Of a DNA stretch of 64,000 nt, positions 42,208-51,945 are shown piece by piece. Every line of letters begins with the position of its first letter. Position 1 is the first letter of the stretch. The stretch is from DASVTU01 sp036387415 (GTDB taxonomy: Bacteria; Acidobacteriota; Blastocatellia; Pyrinomonadales; Pyrinomonadaceae): NCBI GenBank assembly GCA_036387415.1, contig DASVTU010000023.1, positions 113,539 to 177,538 on the forward strand. The letters run 5' to 3'. A program made the position numbers and the translations under genes. The notes beneath the pieces were generated by a model. The model had not been told where the DNA came from. It searched no databases and was given only the letters and a program-made list of their open reading frames with translations.

Positions 42208-43305
42208 ATGGACAATCTGGTCGTCGCTAATATTCGTCAGAGACCCGTGCGGGCGTTTGTGAGCGTGTTGGGCGTGGCGCTCGGCGTGTGCCTCGTCATG
42301 CTCTTTACGGGGCTGGCGCGCGGCATGTCGAACGACCTCCAAAAGCGTTCGTCAAACCTGCGCGCGGAGATTTTCTTTACGCGCCCCGGCTCGAAGGAGT
42401 TGATGACTTCGACGGTCAATCTGAGCACGAAGTACGTCGAGGAGTTGAAGCGCATAGAGGGCGTGGAGGCGGCTGTGCCGATGATTCGTTACGTTTCGCA
42501 GGGCGGTCGCGGGTTTGGTCTGGAACAGATTGAGGGAGTCGATTGGCCGGAGTTTGCCGCGATGAACGAGATGAAAATCATCGAGGGACGCGCGCCGTCA
42601 GGCTTCAACGAAATCGTCATCGACGAAACCAAAGCGAGCGGCAACAAACTCAGCGTCGGTAACGAGTTACAGCTTTTCGGCAAGCAGCCTTATCGCATCG
42701 TAGGCATCTACGCGCCGGAAGCGGGAGCGCGCGTCAAGATGTCGCTCGTTGCCATGCAGGATGCTTTGGAGACGCCCGATAAGGCGTCGTACATTCTCGT
42801 TAAAGTGAAGAAACCAAACGACGAAGTGGAAGTCGCGCGACGCATCGACGCTGCGCTTCCGGGCAACAAAATTCAGTTTACGCGCGATGTCTTCACCAAT
42901 ATCGAAAAGAGTATTCCATATCTCGGCGTGTTTTTGCGGACGCTGGTGGGGCTGTCGGCGGTCGTGAGCGCGCTCGTCGTGATGCTGGCGATGTACACGA
43001 CGATAACGGAGCGGACGCGCGAAATCGGCGTCTTGAAGGCGCTCGGCGCGTCGCGCGGATACATCGTCGGGGTGATTGAAAAAGAGGCGTTGCTCATCAG
43101 CCTGATGGGTTTGGTGTTGGGGTTCGTCGTGTCGTTCATCGCGGGTTACGTCATCCACCGCGCCTACGGGCTGGTTTTCGAGTACGAGCGGACGTGGGCG
43201 ATTGCGGCAGCCCTCATCGGCCTCGGAGGCGGCGCGCTCGGCGCACTCTATCCAGCCATCCGCGCCGCCAATCTCGACCCGGTGAGCGCACTTTCTTACG
43301 AGTAA
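42208..43305 (+). CDS. ABC transporter permease, LolC/E-MacB (FtsX) type
   Basis: A 365-residue protein with one N-terminal membrane helix (FVSVLGVALGVCLVMLFTGLARG), a periplasmic domain of about 200 residues, and three C-terminal helices (VVSALVVMLAMYTT; ALLISLMGLVLGFVVSFIAGY; AAALIGLGGGALGALYPAIR) with the FtsX motif TREIGVLKALGASRGYIVG. Only one such permease is encoded, so a homodimer (LolF-like) working with the following ATPase is likely. The start codon follows R13 with no Shine-Dalgarno sequence. Confidence 0.88.
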   Translation: MDNLVVANIRQRPVRAFVSVLGVALGVCLVMLFTGLARGMSNDLQKRSSNLRAEIFFTRPGSKELMTSTVNLSTKYVEELKRIEGVEAAVPMIRYVSQGGRGFGLEQIEGVDWPEFAAMNEMKIIEGRAPSGFNEIVIDETKASGNKLSVGNELQLFGKQPYRIVGIYAPEAGARVKMSLVAMQDALETPDKASYILVKVKKPNDEVEVARRIDAALPGNKIQFTRDVFTNIEKSIPYLGVFLRTLVGLSAVVSALVVMLAMYTTITERTREIGVLKALGASRGYIVGVIEKEALLISLMGLVLGFVVSFIAGYVIHRAYGLVFEYERTWAIAAALIGLGGGALGALYPAIRAANLDPVSALSYE

Positions 43306-43384
43306 ATAGTGAATGGTAAGTGGTAAATGGATAAAAGAAGTCCTTTGTCTTCTCCATTTACGATTCACCGTTGACCATTTGACC
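43303..43384. repeat. Intergenic palindrome R14 (word GTGAATG / GTAAATG)
   Basis: The left arm begins with the stop codon itself (TAAATAGTGAATGG) and continues AAGTGGTAAATGGAT. The right arm 43350-43384 is the inverse (CATTTACGATTCACCG, TTGACCATTTGACC). It fills the permease-ATPase gap of one operon. Confidence 0.88.
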
Positions 43385-43388
43385 AGAT

Positions 43389-44093
<705 letters not shown>

Positions 44094-44164
44094 TGCGCGA
44101 GGTCGGAGGTTGAGACGGAGAAGCCGTTATGCATGTGCCTGTTAGTAGCCTCGCATCCAGAACC

Positions 44165-44225
44165 TTTGAAACCCTCTATTTTGAAACCTCGCAAGTTTTG
44201 AAACCCCTGTAAGTTGTTGAAATCC
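44165..44225 (+). repeat. Direct tandem repeat R15 (core TTTGAAACC)
   Basis: Four copies of TTTGAAACC or a close variant start at 44165, 44180, 44197 and 44216, separated by 15 to 19 bases. They fill the space before the next small gene. No inverted partner is seen. Confidence 0.6.
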
Positions 44226-44240
44226 CTCGTTTTAGTTGCT

Positions 44241-44585
44241 ATGTCCCCCGTTTGGCGTACGTTTAGAAAGATTTTCCTCTGGTCTTATGGCCGCTCGACG
44301 TGGCAGTACGACGTACTGTGCGCACTCATTCTCGCCTTTATTTTCCTGACACCAAAAAATTGGTTCACAGGCGAACTAAAAGCCACTTTCTCGCATCAAA
44401 ACGGGTCAAAAGCGGCGGAAACGTTACTTTTCTGGCCTGAAAATCGCAATATCAATCCCGACAGACAAGAAATAGAGCGGCGCGCGCGAATTATCACGGG
44501 TCGCGAGAATCTGCGGGTCAAGGCGGTGCATGAAAAGCGAGACAGTAGTGGTGAAATCGTCGCTTACGAGATTGACATCGAATAA
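44241..44585 (+). CDS. Small membrane-anchored protein, unknown
   Basis: A 114-residue protein starting at the ATG at 44241 (MSPVWRTFRKIFLWSYGR); a TTG 27 bases upstream is less likely. One membrane helix (WQYDVLCALILAFIFLTPKN) is followed by a periplasmic domain ending RENLRVKAVHEKRDSSGEIVAYEIDIE. The gene lies between the LolD-like and LolA-like genes, so it may belong to the lipoprotein system, but no family is recognised. Its 3' end carries the -35 box of the next promoter. Confidence 0.65.
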   Translation: MSPVWRTFRKIFLWSYGRSTWQYDVLCALILAFIFLTPKNWFTGELKATFSHQNGSKAAETLLFWPENRNINPDRQEIERRARIITGRENLRVKAVHEKRDSSGEIVAYEIDIE

Positions 44586-44599
44586 GCAATTCATATAAT
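44572..44599 (+). promoter_or_regulatory. Perfect-consensus sigma-70 promoter of the LolA-like gene
   Basis: TTGACA (44572-44577), a 16-base spacer and TATAAT (44594-44599): both hexamers match consensus exactly. It overlaps the end of the upstream gene. A leader of about 50 bases and AAGGAG lead to the ATG at 44656. This suggests strong constitutive expression. Confidence 0.85.
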
Positions 44600-44655
44600 C
44601 GCTCGGTTTTGTCTGGGACTGGGCAGGAGTTTCCCCAAATTTTTAAGGAGTTTGC

Positions 44656-45363
44656 ATGAAGAAATCAGTTACGCTCAGCCTTGTTTTCGCGCTGTTGGTT
44701 GCGGCCATGTTGGCGGTCGCGCCCCCTCGTACCAACGCGCAGGGTGCAGGTTTGGTCAGTTCGGTGATTAACCGGATGGAGCGCAATCAACGCGATTTGC
44801 GTAGTCTGCGCGCGGGCATCTGGATGCAGAAGTACAACGCGCAGGTCAAGGATAGTGATAACTACGTCGGCAACGTGATTTATCTTCCCGGCACGGGACG
44901 CAACTCAAGCGTCCGCGTCGATTGGCAGAAACCGCAACGCGAAACGCTCGCCGTCAAAGATGGCAAGTACACGCTGTTTCGCCCGCGCATGAACATGGCC
45001 TACGAGGGCAACGCCAACTCCAATCGCAACAAGGTTTCCGGCGTGCTCGGCTTCGGCCTCAACGTCTCCGGCGCGCAACTGCGCTCCAACTTCGAGCCGC
45101 TCCAACTGCTCGGACAGGGAACGCTCGAAGACGGCGGCCCGCAGGTGACTTGGCTCAAACTCGTTCCCAAAGGCAACGCCGGTTACAAGTACGCCGAAAT
45201 CTGGGTCGAAACCTCGACGGGCATGCCTCTGCAGACCAAAGTGGTCGAAAAGAATGGTGACGCCACGACCGTCCGGCTCCTGAACCCGCAACGCAATGCG
45301 CGCGTCTCGTCCGACGAGTTTAATCTCCAACTTCCTTCGGACGTGAAGCGGATTCGCGGCTAA
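44656..45363 (+). CDS. LolA-family outer-membrane lipoprotein-sorting protein
   Basis: A 235-residue protein with a signal peptide (MKKSVTLSLVFALLVAAMLA ... TNAQ). It is mainly beta: LRAGIWMQKYNAQVKDSDNY, NVIYLPGTGRNSSVRVDWQKP, ETLAVKDGKYTLFRPRMNMAY, WLKLVPKGNAGYKYAEIWVE. This is the unclosed barrel of LolA/LolB/OM lipoprotein-sorting (DUF4367-like) proteins that shield acyl chains in the periplasm. It has its own strong promoter and terminator, so it can be expressed far above the permease genes, as expected for a soluble carrier. Confidence 0.82.
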   Translation: MKKSVTLSLVFALLVAAMLAVAPPRTNAQGAGLVSSVINRMERNQRDLRSLRAGIWMQKYNAQVKDSDNYVGNVIYLPGTGRNSSVRVDWQKPQRETLAVKDGKYTLFRPRMNMAYEGNANSNRNKVSGVLGFGLNVSGAQLRSNFEPLQLLGQGTLEDGGPQVTWLKLVPKGNAGYKYAEIWVETSTGMPLQTKVVEKNGDATTVRLLNPQRNARVSSDEFNLQLPSDVKRIRG

Positions 45364-45405
45364 AGAAGCGATTTTTGCTCGTCGCAGCATTTTGCTTATC
45401 GCATC

Positions 45406-45441
45406 AAAGGGTTCTGGCGCACACTGACACCAGAACCCTTT
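45406..45441 (+). terminator. Terminator of the LolA-like gene
   Basis: A perfect 12-bp stem AAAGGGTTCTGG/CCAGAACCCTTT has a 12-base loop and begins 43 bases after the stop codon. The T run is interrupted (TGCTGTTTCT). The rest of the 45364-45637 gap shows nothing clear. Confidence 0.7.
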
Positions 45442-45637
45442 GCTGTTTCTAACGACATTCGTCGCCGTTAAAAACGGCGCTTCGGGCGCGTCGCTGCGCT
45501 TGCGGCGACTTGCCTTCCGACGCATTCCACGCGTAATCTCTCCCACGATTATCAAGAAGGGATGAGCCGCGCGTCGTGCGCTTTCTCAAGGGCGAGTACC
45601 TCCTCCGTGCGCGGCGCGACGGGCAAGTAACCATTCG

Positions 45638-46648
45638 ATGAAGAGAAGCACTTTTCTCAAACTCAAATTGCGCGAAGGCAAGATGCTCGCGCGTGGTCTC
45701 GCGTCGGCGAATCATCCCGTGCTCGCGCACATCATCCCGATGCGGCGCTGCAATCTCGCCTGCGGTTACTGCAACGAATATGACCACACATCCAATCCAG
45801 TGCCGCTCGAAGAGATGCTGCGACGGCTCGACAAACTGGCCGAACTCGGCACGTCTATCGTCACGATTTCCGGCGGCGAGCCGATGATGCATCCGCAACT
45901 CGACGACATCATTCGTCACATCCGTCGTCGCGGCATGATTGCGGGTCTCATCTCGAATGGCTATTACATGACGCCCAAGCGCATCGAGCGTCTCAACGAG
46001 GCCGGACTCGAATACCTGCAAATCAGCATCGACAATCTCGAACCCGACGAGGTTTCGCAAAAGAGTCTCAAGATGCTCGACAAGAAATTGCGCTTCCTCG
46101 CCGAGCACGCCGACTTTCACGTCAATATCAATTCCGTCATTGGCGGCGGCATCAAAAACCCGGAAGACGCTCTGACGGTCGCGCGTCGCGCCAAAGAACT
46201 CGACTTCGCCACCACGGTCGGCGTTATCCACGATGGGCAGGGAACTCTCAAGCCCTTGAGCGAACTCGAACAACGCGTCTACCGCGAAACCAAGAGCCTC
46301 GGCAAAGAGACTTATGCGCGTCTCGGTTGGTTTCAGGACAACCTCGCCAAAGGCTTGGCGAACGACTGGCGTTGCCGCGCCGGAGCGCGCTATCTCTACA
46401 TCTGCGAAGACGGCCTCGTCCACTATTGCTCGCAGCAACGCGGCTATCCCGGCATCCCGCTCGCCGACTACACGATGAAAGATTTCGAGCGCGAGTACAA
46501 CGCCGAGAAGCCCTGCGCGCCGCTCTGCACCGTCGCCTGTTCACACAAGGTCTCTCTACTCGACAACTGGCGCAATCCCCAAAAACCCTTCAAGTCCAAA
46601 GAATCAAAAACGAGCGACACCATCAGTCGCGTCCTCAGCACCGAATAG
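45638..46648 (+). CDS. Radical SAM protein with SPASM-like C-terminus
   Basis: A 336-residue protein. The [4Fe-4S]-SAM motif is CNLACGYCNEYDH near residue 37; the SAM-binding SGGEPMMHPQLDDI and the ISNGYYMTPKRI / YLQISIDNLEPDE segments follow. The C-terminal part has extra cysteines (CRAGARYLYICEDGLVHYC; CAPLCTVAC), which may bind an auxiliary cluster. Such proteins modify peptides or small molecules; the substrate is unknown and no precursor peptide or partner was seen. It is 18 bases from the VWA gene and may be coexpressed. Confidence 0.9.
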   Translation: MKRSTFLKLKLREGKMLARGLASANHPVLAHIIPMRRCNLACGYCNEYDHTSNPVPLEEMLRRLDKLAELGTSIVTISGGEPMMHPQLDDIIRHIRRRGMIAGLISNGYYMTPKRIERLNEAGLEYLQISIDNLEPDEVSQKSLKMLDKKLRFLAEHADFHVNINSVIGGGIKNPEDALTVARRAKELDFATTVGVIHDGQGTLKPLSELEQRVYRETKSLGKETYARLGWFQDNLAKGLANDWRCRAGARYLYICEDGLVHYCSQQRGYPGIPLADYTMKDFEREYNAEKPCAPLCTVACSHKVSLLDNWRNPQKPFKSKESKTSDTISRVLSTE

Positions 46649-46666
46649 ACCAAGCCGGAGCGTCGT

Positions 46667-47635
46667 ATGTCGATACGCACACGCGCCTCGTCCATCCTCA
46701 TCGTCGCCCTCCTGTCGCTTGCCGCCGCGTCAAACGCGTCCGCACAGACCAACGCCAACACGATTCCGCAAACTGATGCCGACACGTTAACGCTCAACGT
46801 CACCGTGAGAGACGAGAGGGGACGTTACGTTACGATGCTCGGCCAACAGGATTTTAAGTTGCTCGACGAGAAGACGCCGCAACCCATTACGCTTTTCAGC
46901 GGCGACCAACAGCCCGCCAGCATCGGCATCATGATAGACCGCTCAGGCTCGCTCGGCGGCGGGATGGGACACATTAGAAGGATGGCCGTGAGCGACGCGC
47001 TCCTGCGTTTCATTCAGGCGACGCATGAGGGAAGCGAATATTTCGTCGTCGGCTTCAATCGGCAGCCGCAGATGGTGGTTGACTGGACGCGTGACCGTCG
47101 GGCTGTGGCCGAAGGCATCAATCGTCTCTGGGAGACGAAGCCACTCAGCATGACCGCGTTCTACGATTCGTGTTATGTCGGCGTCGAAAAGGTCGTGCGC
47201 GGCGCACACCGCAAACACGTCCTGCTTCTGCTGACCGATGGGCAGGATAACAATTCGACATACAAGTTCGCGGAACTCAAACGACTCATAGAGGAAACCG
47301 ATGTGTTGATTTACGCGGTCGGTCTGGTTGATACGAGCGCGGACGGGACGGCTTTCAGCGCAGCAGGTCTAGCCATTCTAAAAGAACTGACCACGACTTC
47401 CGGCGGAGAGACGTGGGTTCCGTCGACCAAAAGCGAGATGAGCGAAACTCTTGAGCGCATCGCCGTCGAGTTGCGAACTCAATACGTGATAGGCTTCAAA
47501 CCGACCGTCGCAACGAAAGAGCGCAAGTGGCGGCGACTAAAACTCGAAGCCAAACCTCCACCCACGTTTCCTCCCAAAATCAAACTCTACACGCGCGCAC
47601 GTCAGGGCTACTATCCTCCTTTGCCCCTGCCTTAA
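46667..47635 (+). CDS. Secreted VWFA-related domain protein (Acidobacteria type)
   Basis: A 322-residue protein with a signal peptide ending SNASAQ. An N-terminal beta segment (LTLNVTVRDERGRYVTMLGQ ... FKLLDEKTPQPITLFS) precedes a von Willebrand A domain with MIDAS DRSGS and the Thr/Asp in LLLLTDGQDNNST, and it ends RTQYVIGFKPT ... IKLYTRARQGYYPP. This layout matches the VWFA-related family that is abundant in Acidobacteria (known to me as TIGR03436). It probably binds divalent metal and a protein partner in the periplasm. Confidence 0.88.
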   Translation: MSIRTRASSILIVALLSLAAASNASAQTNANTIPQTDADTLTLNVTVRDERGRYVTMLGQQDFKLLDEKTPQPITLFSGDQQPASIGIMIDRSGSLGGGMGHIRRMAVSDALLRFIQATHEGSEYFVVGFNRQPQMVVDWTRDRRAVAEGINRLWETKPLSMTAFYDSCYVGVEKVVRGAHRKHVLLLLTDGQDNNSTYKFAELKRLIEETDVLIYAVGLVDTSADGTAFSAAGLAILKELTTTSGGETWVPSTKSEMSETLERIAVELRTQYVIGFKPTVATKERKWRRLKLEAKPPPTFPPKIKLYTRARQGYYPPLPLP

Positions 47636-47688
47636 ACCAAAACGCGTCCTGACAAATTCAACCGCAACACCAAGCACAAAGCCTCTTT

Positions 47689-48627
47689 TCATTGTGCGGC
47701 GTAGCTGCGTTCGATGGTGGATTTGAGGCGGTGCTGTGCGTCGGCACAAGCGGTGTCGGGCGACGGCTGTGTGCAGGGGCGACTCTGTAGAAACTCTCGA
47801 TACGAGTGCGCGGCTTCGGCGGGACGATTGAGCGTGTCGAGCGCGAGGCCGATGCGGTAGGGCAGTAGGTCGTCGGGTTCGCCGCCGCGCCGTGCGGCGA
47901 GAAATTCGTCGAGAGCCTGTTGGACGTATCCGGCGTCGGAGAGTTCGAGGGCGAGCAGTTTGTGCGTGTGCGGGTCGTCTTCGAGACGCAGGGCAGCCGC
48001 GTATTCATGTATCGCGCGTTCGCGGCGGCGTAGAAGTTTGGCGTTGTTGGCACGCGCGAGATGTCCTTCGAGGCTGTTGTAGTCGAGGTAAAAGAAGAGT
48101 GTGCCGAGCGCGAGGAGTGTCAATAGATAGAGCGCGGGCAGGAGCGGCGTGCGTCGCCAGCGAGGAGGCGAGGCGGTTTGATGAGAAGCAAGTGATTCGG
48201 ATTGATGAGAGGTAAGTGGTTTGGATGCCTCTTGCGGATGAAGGGTAAATGTTTGTGCGTCGTTCGCTTGATGGGCGGTCGGTGTTTCTGCTTCGGTGGA
48301 CGGGTGAAGGGGAAGTGGTCGGGCGTCGTCCGTTTGATGAGAGGGAAGTGATTCGGCGGCGTCGGGTTGGTGAGCGGGAAGCGTTGTCGGGTGAGGGTGT
48401 GCGTAGAAGATGCGTGCGGCGAGATAGAGTGGCAGGAGGATGTGTGGGAAGACGAATGTGCCGAGCGTCCAGAGGACGACGGCGTGAGGCGAGAGTGCAC
48501 GTCGGCGCGAGTGTGCGAGCACGGATGCGGAGATGAGCGCGGCAACGAGGAAGACCGCCGGACGTACCAACTCGAAGAGGTCGCCGACGGAGATTTGCAA
48601 GTGTTGCCAGAATGGAGCGACGAGCAC
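47689..48627 (-). CDS. Membrane protein with His/Gln-rich repeat linker and TPR-like C-terminus
   Basis: A 312-residue protein. Two N-terminal helices (about 14-70) and a third near 170-190 (LYLLTLLALGTLFFYLDYNS). Between them is a linker of about 75 residues with degenerate repeats around the motif LPSHQTDDARPL (AHQ, SHQ, LHP every 12-14 residues). The C-terminus is TPR-like (RERAIHEYAAALRLEDDPHT; GYVQQALDEFLAARRGGEPD). The function is unknown. It lies 13 bases after pyk on the same strand. Confidence 0.7.
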   Translation of the reverse strand: MLVAPFWQHLQISVGDLFELVRPAVFLVAALISASVLAHSRRRALSPHAVVLWTLGTFVFPHILLPLYLAARIFYAHPHPTTLPAHQPDAAESLPSHQTDDARPLPLHPSTEAETPTAHQANDAQTFTLHPQEASKPLTSHQSESLASHQTASPPRWRRTPLLPALYLLTLLALGTLFFYLDYNSLEGHLARANNAKLLRRRERAIHEYAAALRLEDDPHTHKLLALELSDAGYVQQALDEFLAARRGGEPDDLLPYRIGLALDTLNRPAEAAHSYREFLQSRPCTQPSPDTACADAQHRLKSTIERSYAAQ

Positions 48628-48640
48628 TTGGGCGTCAGGC

Positions 48641-50101
48641 TCAGGGTAGTTTGGACTGGTGGATGTCTTCGTGTTCGCCGATGGTGGCGAGCGTGACGGA
48701 ACTTGAGAGGCCGAGTCCCGAAAGTCTGCCCGCCATCAGCACCACTATCTCGCCCAACTGCACGACGCCCGCTTCGATTAAGACGCGTTCGCCCGTTCGC
48801 AGCATCTCCTCGGTGCTGTGGCAGGGCGGGTGAAGCAGAGACTCGATGCCCCAGATGAGTGAGAGTTCGTTCTGGACGAGACGCGAGGGCGTGAGTGCGA
48901 TGATGCGCTGTTCGGGACGCAAGGCCGAAAGACGACGCGCCATCAATCCTGATTCGGTGAAGACGGCGGTGGTCTTGGTGTTCATCTCCTCGGCGGCGAA
49001 GGCGGCGGCCTCACACAACGCGCGGCTGATGCGCCCCGACTGTTTGCCGACCAACTTCGTGATGATGCTTCCGCTCGCGCTCTTTCTGCCGTTCTCCGCC
49101 GATTCGATGATGCGCGCCATCGTCGCCACGGTTGCCACCGGGTACTGACCTGTCGCCGTCTCGGCTGAAAGCATGACGGTATCGGAACCGTCCCAGACAG
49201 CGTTTGCCACGTCCGATGCTTCGGCGCGCGTCGGGCGCGGCTCGGTAATCATCGACTGCAACATCTGCGTCGCGGTGATGACGAATTTTCCGGCGCGTGT
49301 GCCCTCTTCGATGATGCGTTTCTGGTAGACGGGGACGAGTTCGACGCTGGTTTCGACGCCGAGGTCGCCGCGCGCCACCATCAGCCCGTCGGTCGCCGCG
49401 ATGATTTCCGTGAGATGGTCAATCGCTTCCGCCTTTTCAATCTTGGCGACGAGCGGCGCGCGTCCACCCGCCGCCTGAATGAGCGACTTGGCTTCCAGAC
49501 AATCTTCTGCGCGACGCACAAACGAGAGCGCGATGTAGTCTGCGCCCTCGCGCACCGCCCACTGCAAATCGCGTCGGTCTTTGTCGGTCAGCGAAGGAAT
49601 CGGCAGGAGGACGCCGGGCAGGTTGATGCCCTTGCGCTCGGAGAGCGTGCCGCCGTTGATGACGCGACAGATAACGTCCGTGTCGGTGGTGCTTTCAACT
49701 TGTAGTTCGATGAGGCCATCGTCGAGCAGGATACGCGCGCCCGCGCGCACGTCGCGCGCAAGGCCGGGGTAGTTGGTCGAAACTTCGCGCGCGTCGCCGA
49801 CGACGGAGCGCGTCGTCAGAGTAAAGATGGCGTTGTGCTCCAACTGCACGGGCTGTCCGCCCTTGAGCACGCCGGTTCTAATCTTCGGCCCCGACAAATC
49901 GACGAGCACAGAGAGCGGTCGCCGCAACCGCTCGGCAGCCGCACGCGCACGACGAATGCTCTCGGCGTGTTCTTCCTGTGTGCCGTGCGACATGTTGATG
50001 CGGACGGCATTGGCGCCCGCCGCCAGAAGCGATTCGAGCAGCGCAGGCTCACGCGACGCAGGCCCAAGCGTCGCGAGTATCTTGGCTTTTCTCACTATCA
50101 A
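48641..50101 (-). CDS. pyk: Pyruvate kinase
   Basis: A 486-residue protein. Substrate and metal motifs: AVRINMSHGTQEEH, LVDLSGPKIRTG, LVAKIEKAEAIDHL with the catalytic Lys, MVARGDLGVETSVE, and TQMLQSMITEPRPTRAEASD. The B domain and the C-terminal allosteric domain are complete. It converts phosphoenolpyruvate and ADP to pyruvate and ATP. The C-terminal PEP-utiliser-like extra domain found in some Bacilli is absent. The gene leads a two-gene unit with the TPR-like membrane protein. Confidence 0.95.
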   Translation of the reverse strand: MIVRKAKILATLGPASREPALLESLLAAGANAVRINMSHGTQEEHAESIRRARAAAERLRRPLSVLVDLSGPKIRTGVLKGGQPVQLEHNAIFTLTTRSVVGDAREVSTNYPGLARDVRAGARILLDDGLIELQVESTTDTDVICRVINGGTLSERKGINLPGVLLPIPSLTDKDRRDLQWAVREGADYIALSFVRRAEDCLEAKSLIQAAGGRAPLVAKIEKAEAIDHLTEIIAATDGLMVARGDLGVETSVELVPVYQKRIIEEGTRAGKFVITATQMLQSMITEPRPTRAEASDVANAVWDGSDTVMLSAETATGQYPVATVATMARIIESAENGRKSASGSIITKLVGKQSGRISRALCEAAAFAAEEMNTKTTAVFTESGLMARRLSALRPEQRIIALTPSRLVQNELSLIWGIESLLHPPCHSTEEMLRTGERVLIEAGVVQLGEIVVLMAGRLSGLGLSSSVTLATIGEHEDIHQSKLP

Positions 50102-50187
50102 ACCCTCTTGTCTAAACCCGTTTTCAATTGTCGGAGACGGAAAATTTCTTCAACTGTAATACTCCGTCAGGCGCGTCCGCGTCAATC

Positions 50188-51807
50188 CTACTTGCCGGAG
50201 GCGGCAGCCGTTTGCTTCCGTCGTTTGAACTCCAACTCCTTGAAGTCGAAATCGGGATTGGGCACGTCGAGTTTCATCTCGGCGGGTTTGCCTTGCGGGT
50301 CGAGGACGAAGGTGACGAAGCCGCGACCGAAGGGATAGCTGACGCCCTCGCGCCACTTGATGCGGAAGGTGTCGAAGTGCCAGTGTTCGAGGTCGCCGAC
50401 GAAGTTTGGCGACGGCAAGAGACGGACGACGAGTTTGCCGTTCTCCTCTGTGACGCGCGCGTCGCCGTACATCTCGCCGCCGTAGGTTCCGGCGTAGTCT
50501 TGGAGCGCGAGCGAGGGTTTGGTGTTCGGCGTGCGCGAGTCTTCAATCTTTTTCTCGGCGGCGCGTGCGGCTTCCTGTCCCTTCGTTCTCTGCTCCAACT
50601 GCTCCGCGCTCCAATCGCGTTTGGCGACGCCGAGGAAGGTGTCGAAAACTTTGCTGACGAGGATGGATGAGAGCGACGTTTCGCTGTTGGTGAGCACGAC
50701 GAGGCCGAGGTTTTCTTCGGGCATCAGTGCGACGTTGGAAATCATGCCGTCGAGTCCGCCGCCGTGCGAGGCGACCTTGCGCCCGTGGTAGTCGCTGAGA
50801 AAGAAGCCGAGGCCGTAGGTGTTGAAGTGGCGCGTGGGGTTAAACTTTTCGGCCTGTTCGCCGATGGGAAGAATGGTGTGCGGCGTCCACATCTCGCGCG
50901 AGACAGACGGACTAAACAACTGCTTGCCCTCGTACTTTCCGCGACCGAGTAGCAGACGAATCCACTGCGCCATGTCTGCGACTGAAGAGTTGATGTTCGC
51001 CGCGCCGCCCGCCGCGTCTACGTTGCTGTAGCGCACGACGCGCAGTTTGCCGTCGAGTTCGTTGTGCGGCGCGGCGATGTTGTCCATGTTCTTAAAGGCG
51101 GAGATGCTCGTCACTGTGCGGCGCATGCCGAGCGGCGTGAAGAAGCGTTCGCGCACGTAGTCGTCCCAACTCTTGCCCGTCACTGATGGGACGATTTCGC
51201 CCGCCGCGAGAAACAAGATGTTTTGATAACCGAAGCGACTGCGGAAGCTCGAAGTGGGTTTGAGAAAACGTATGCGTCGCATGATTTCTTTGCGGTCGTA
51301 ACTGGCTTCGTACCAGAGGAGGTCGCCGCCGAAGGTGGCGAGGCCGCTGCGATGGCTGAGAAGGTCGCGGATGGTCAACTCGCGCGTCACGTAGGGGTCA
51401 TGGAGTTGGAAGCCGGGCAGGTGTTTGGTCGCGGGGTCGTCCCAACTGATTTTGCCCTCGTCGACGAGCGTGCCGAGCGTGGCGGCGGTAAACGCCTTCG
51501 AGTTCGACGCGATGGCGAAGATAGTGTGCTCATCGACGGGCGCGGCTTCGCCGAGTCGTCGCACGCCGTAGCCTTTGGCGAAAATCACCTTGTCGTCCTT
51601 CACAATCGCCAACGCGAAGCCCGGCACACGCCAATCCTGCCCGGCCTTCTGCGCGTATTCGTCAATCTCCTTGAGCCGCGTGTCCGTCGCGTTCTGCGCC
51701 TGCGCGTTCGCCAACAGTGCGACGAAAAGAAGGACGACGAGCAGACCGAAACGAAGCGACAAATGCGTGTCGAGCGAGCGACCGGAACGAGTCGAGCGTT
51801 GAATCAT
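50188..51807 (-). CDS. Secreted serine hydrolase, class C beta-lactamase fold with DUF3471
   Basis: A 539-residue protein with an Arg-rich start, a signal helix (FGLLVVLLFVALLANAQAQ), and the SxxK nucleophile in FAIASNSKAFTAATLGTLV. Tyr of the YxN motif is in VVRYSNVDAAGG and the third motif is HGGGLDG rather than KTG, as in esterases and peptidases of this fold. The C-terminal 110 residues (YAGTYGGEMYGDARVTEENG) match DUF3471. It is likely a periplasmic esterase or D-amino-acid peptidase, not a resistance enzyme. GAGAGGAAAC stands before the ATG. Confidence 0.9.
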   Translation of the reverse strand: MIQRSTRSGRSLDTHLSLRFGLLVVLLFVALLANAQAQNATDTRLKEIDEYAQKAGQDWRVPGFALAIVKDDKVIFAKGYGVRRLGEAAPVDEHTIFAIASNSKAFTAATLGTLVDEGKISWDDPATKHLPGFQLHDPYVTRELTIRDLLSHRSGLATFGGDLLWYEASYDRKEIMRRIRFLKPTSSFRSRFGYQNILFLAAGEIVPSVTGKSWDDYVRERFFTPLGMRRTVTSISAFKNMDNIAAPHNELDGKLRVVRYSNVDAAGGAANINSSVADMAQWIRLLLGRGKYEGKQLFSPSVSREMWTPHTILPIGEQAEKFNPTRHFNTYGLGFFLSDYHGRKVASHGGGLDGMISNVALMPEENLGLVVLTNSETSLSSILVSKVFDTFLGVAKRDWSAEQLEQRTKGQEAARAAEKKIEDSRTPNTKPSLALQDYAGTYGGEMYGDARVTEENGKLVVRLLPSPNFVGDLEHWHFDTFRIKWREGVSYPFGRGFVTFVLDPQGKPAEMKLDVPNPDFDFKELEFKRRKQTAAASGK

Positions 51808-51945
51808 AACTGTTTCCTCTCAAACGATATTTTGCTTCCAGCTAAAACCAGACGCTTTCGCCACCAACTTTTCATCAAGCGAAATGCTTTCGACAACGAT
51901 GTTTCAACAACAGACGCCGAATCGTCGGAACACGCGCCGAGCACG

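Noticed and set aside
50188..51807. Beta-lactamase resistance gene
   Set aside because: The third motif is HGG rather than KTG and a DUF3471 domain follows; this fits esterase/peptidase relatives.
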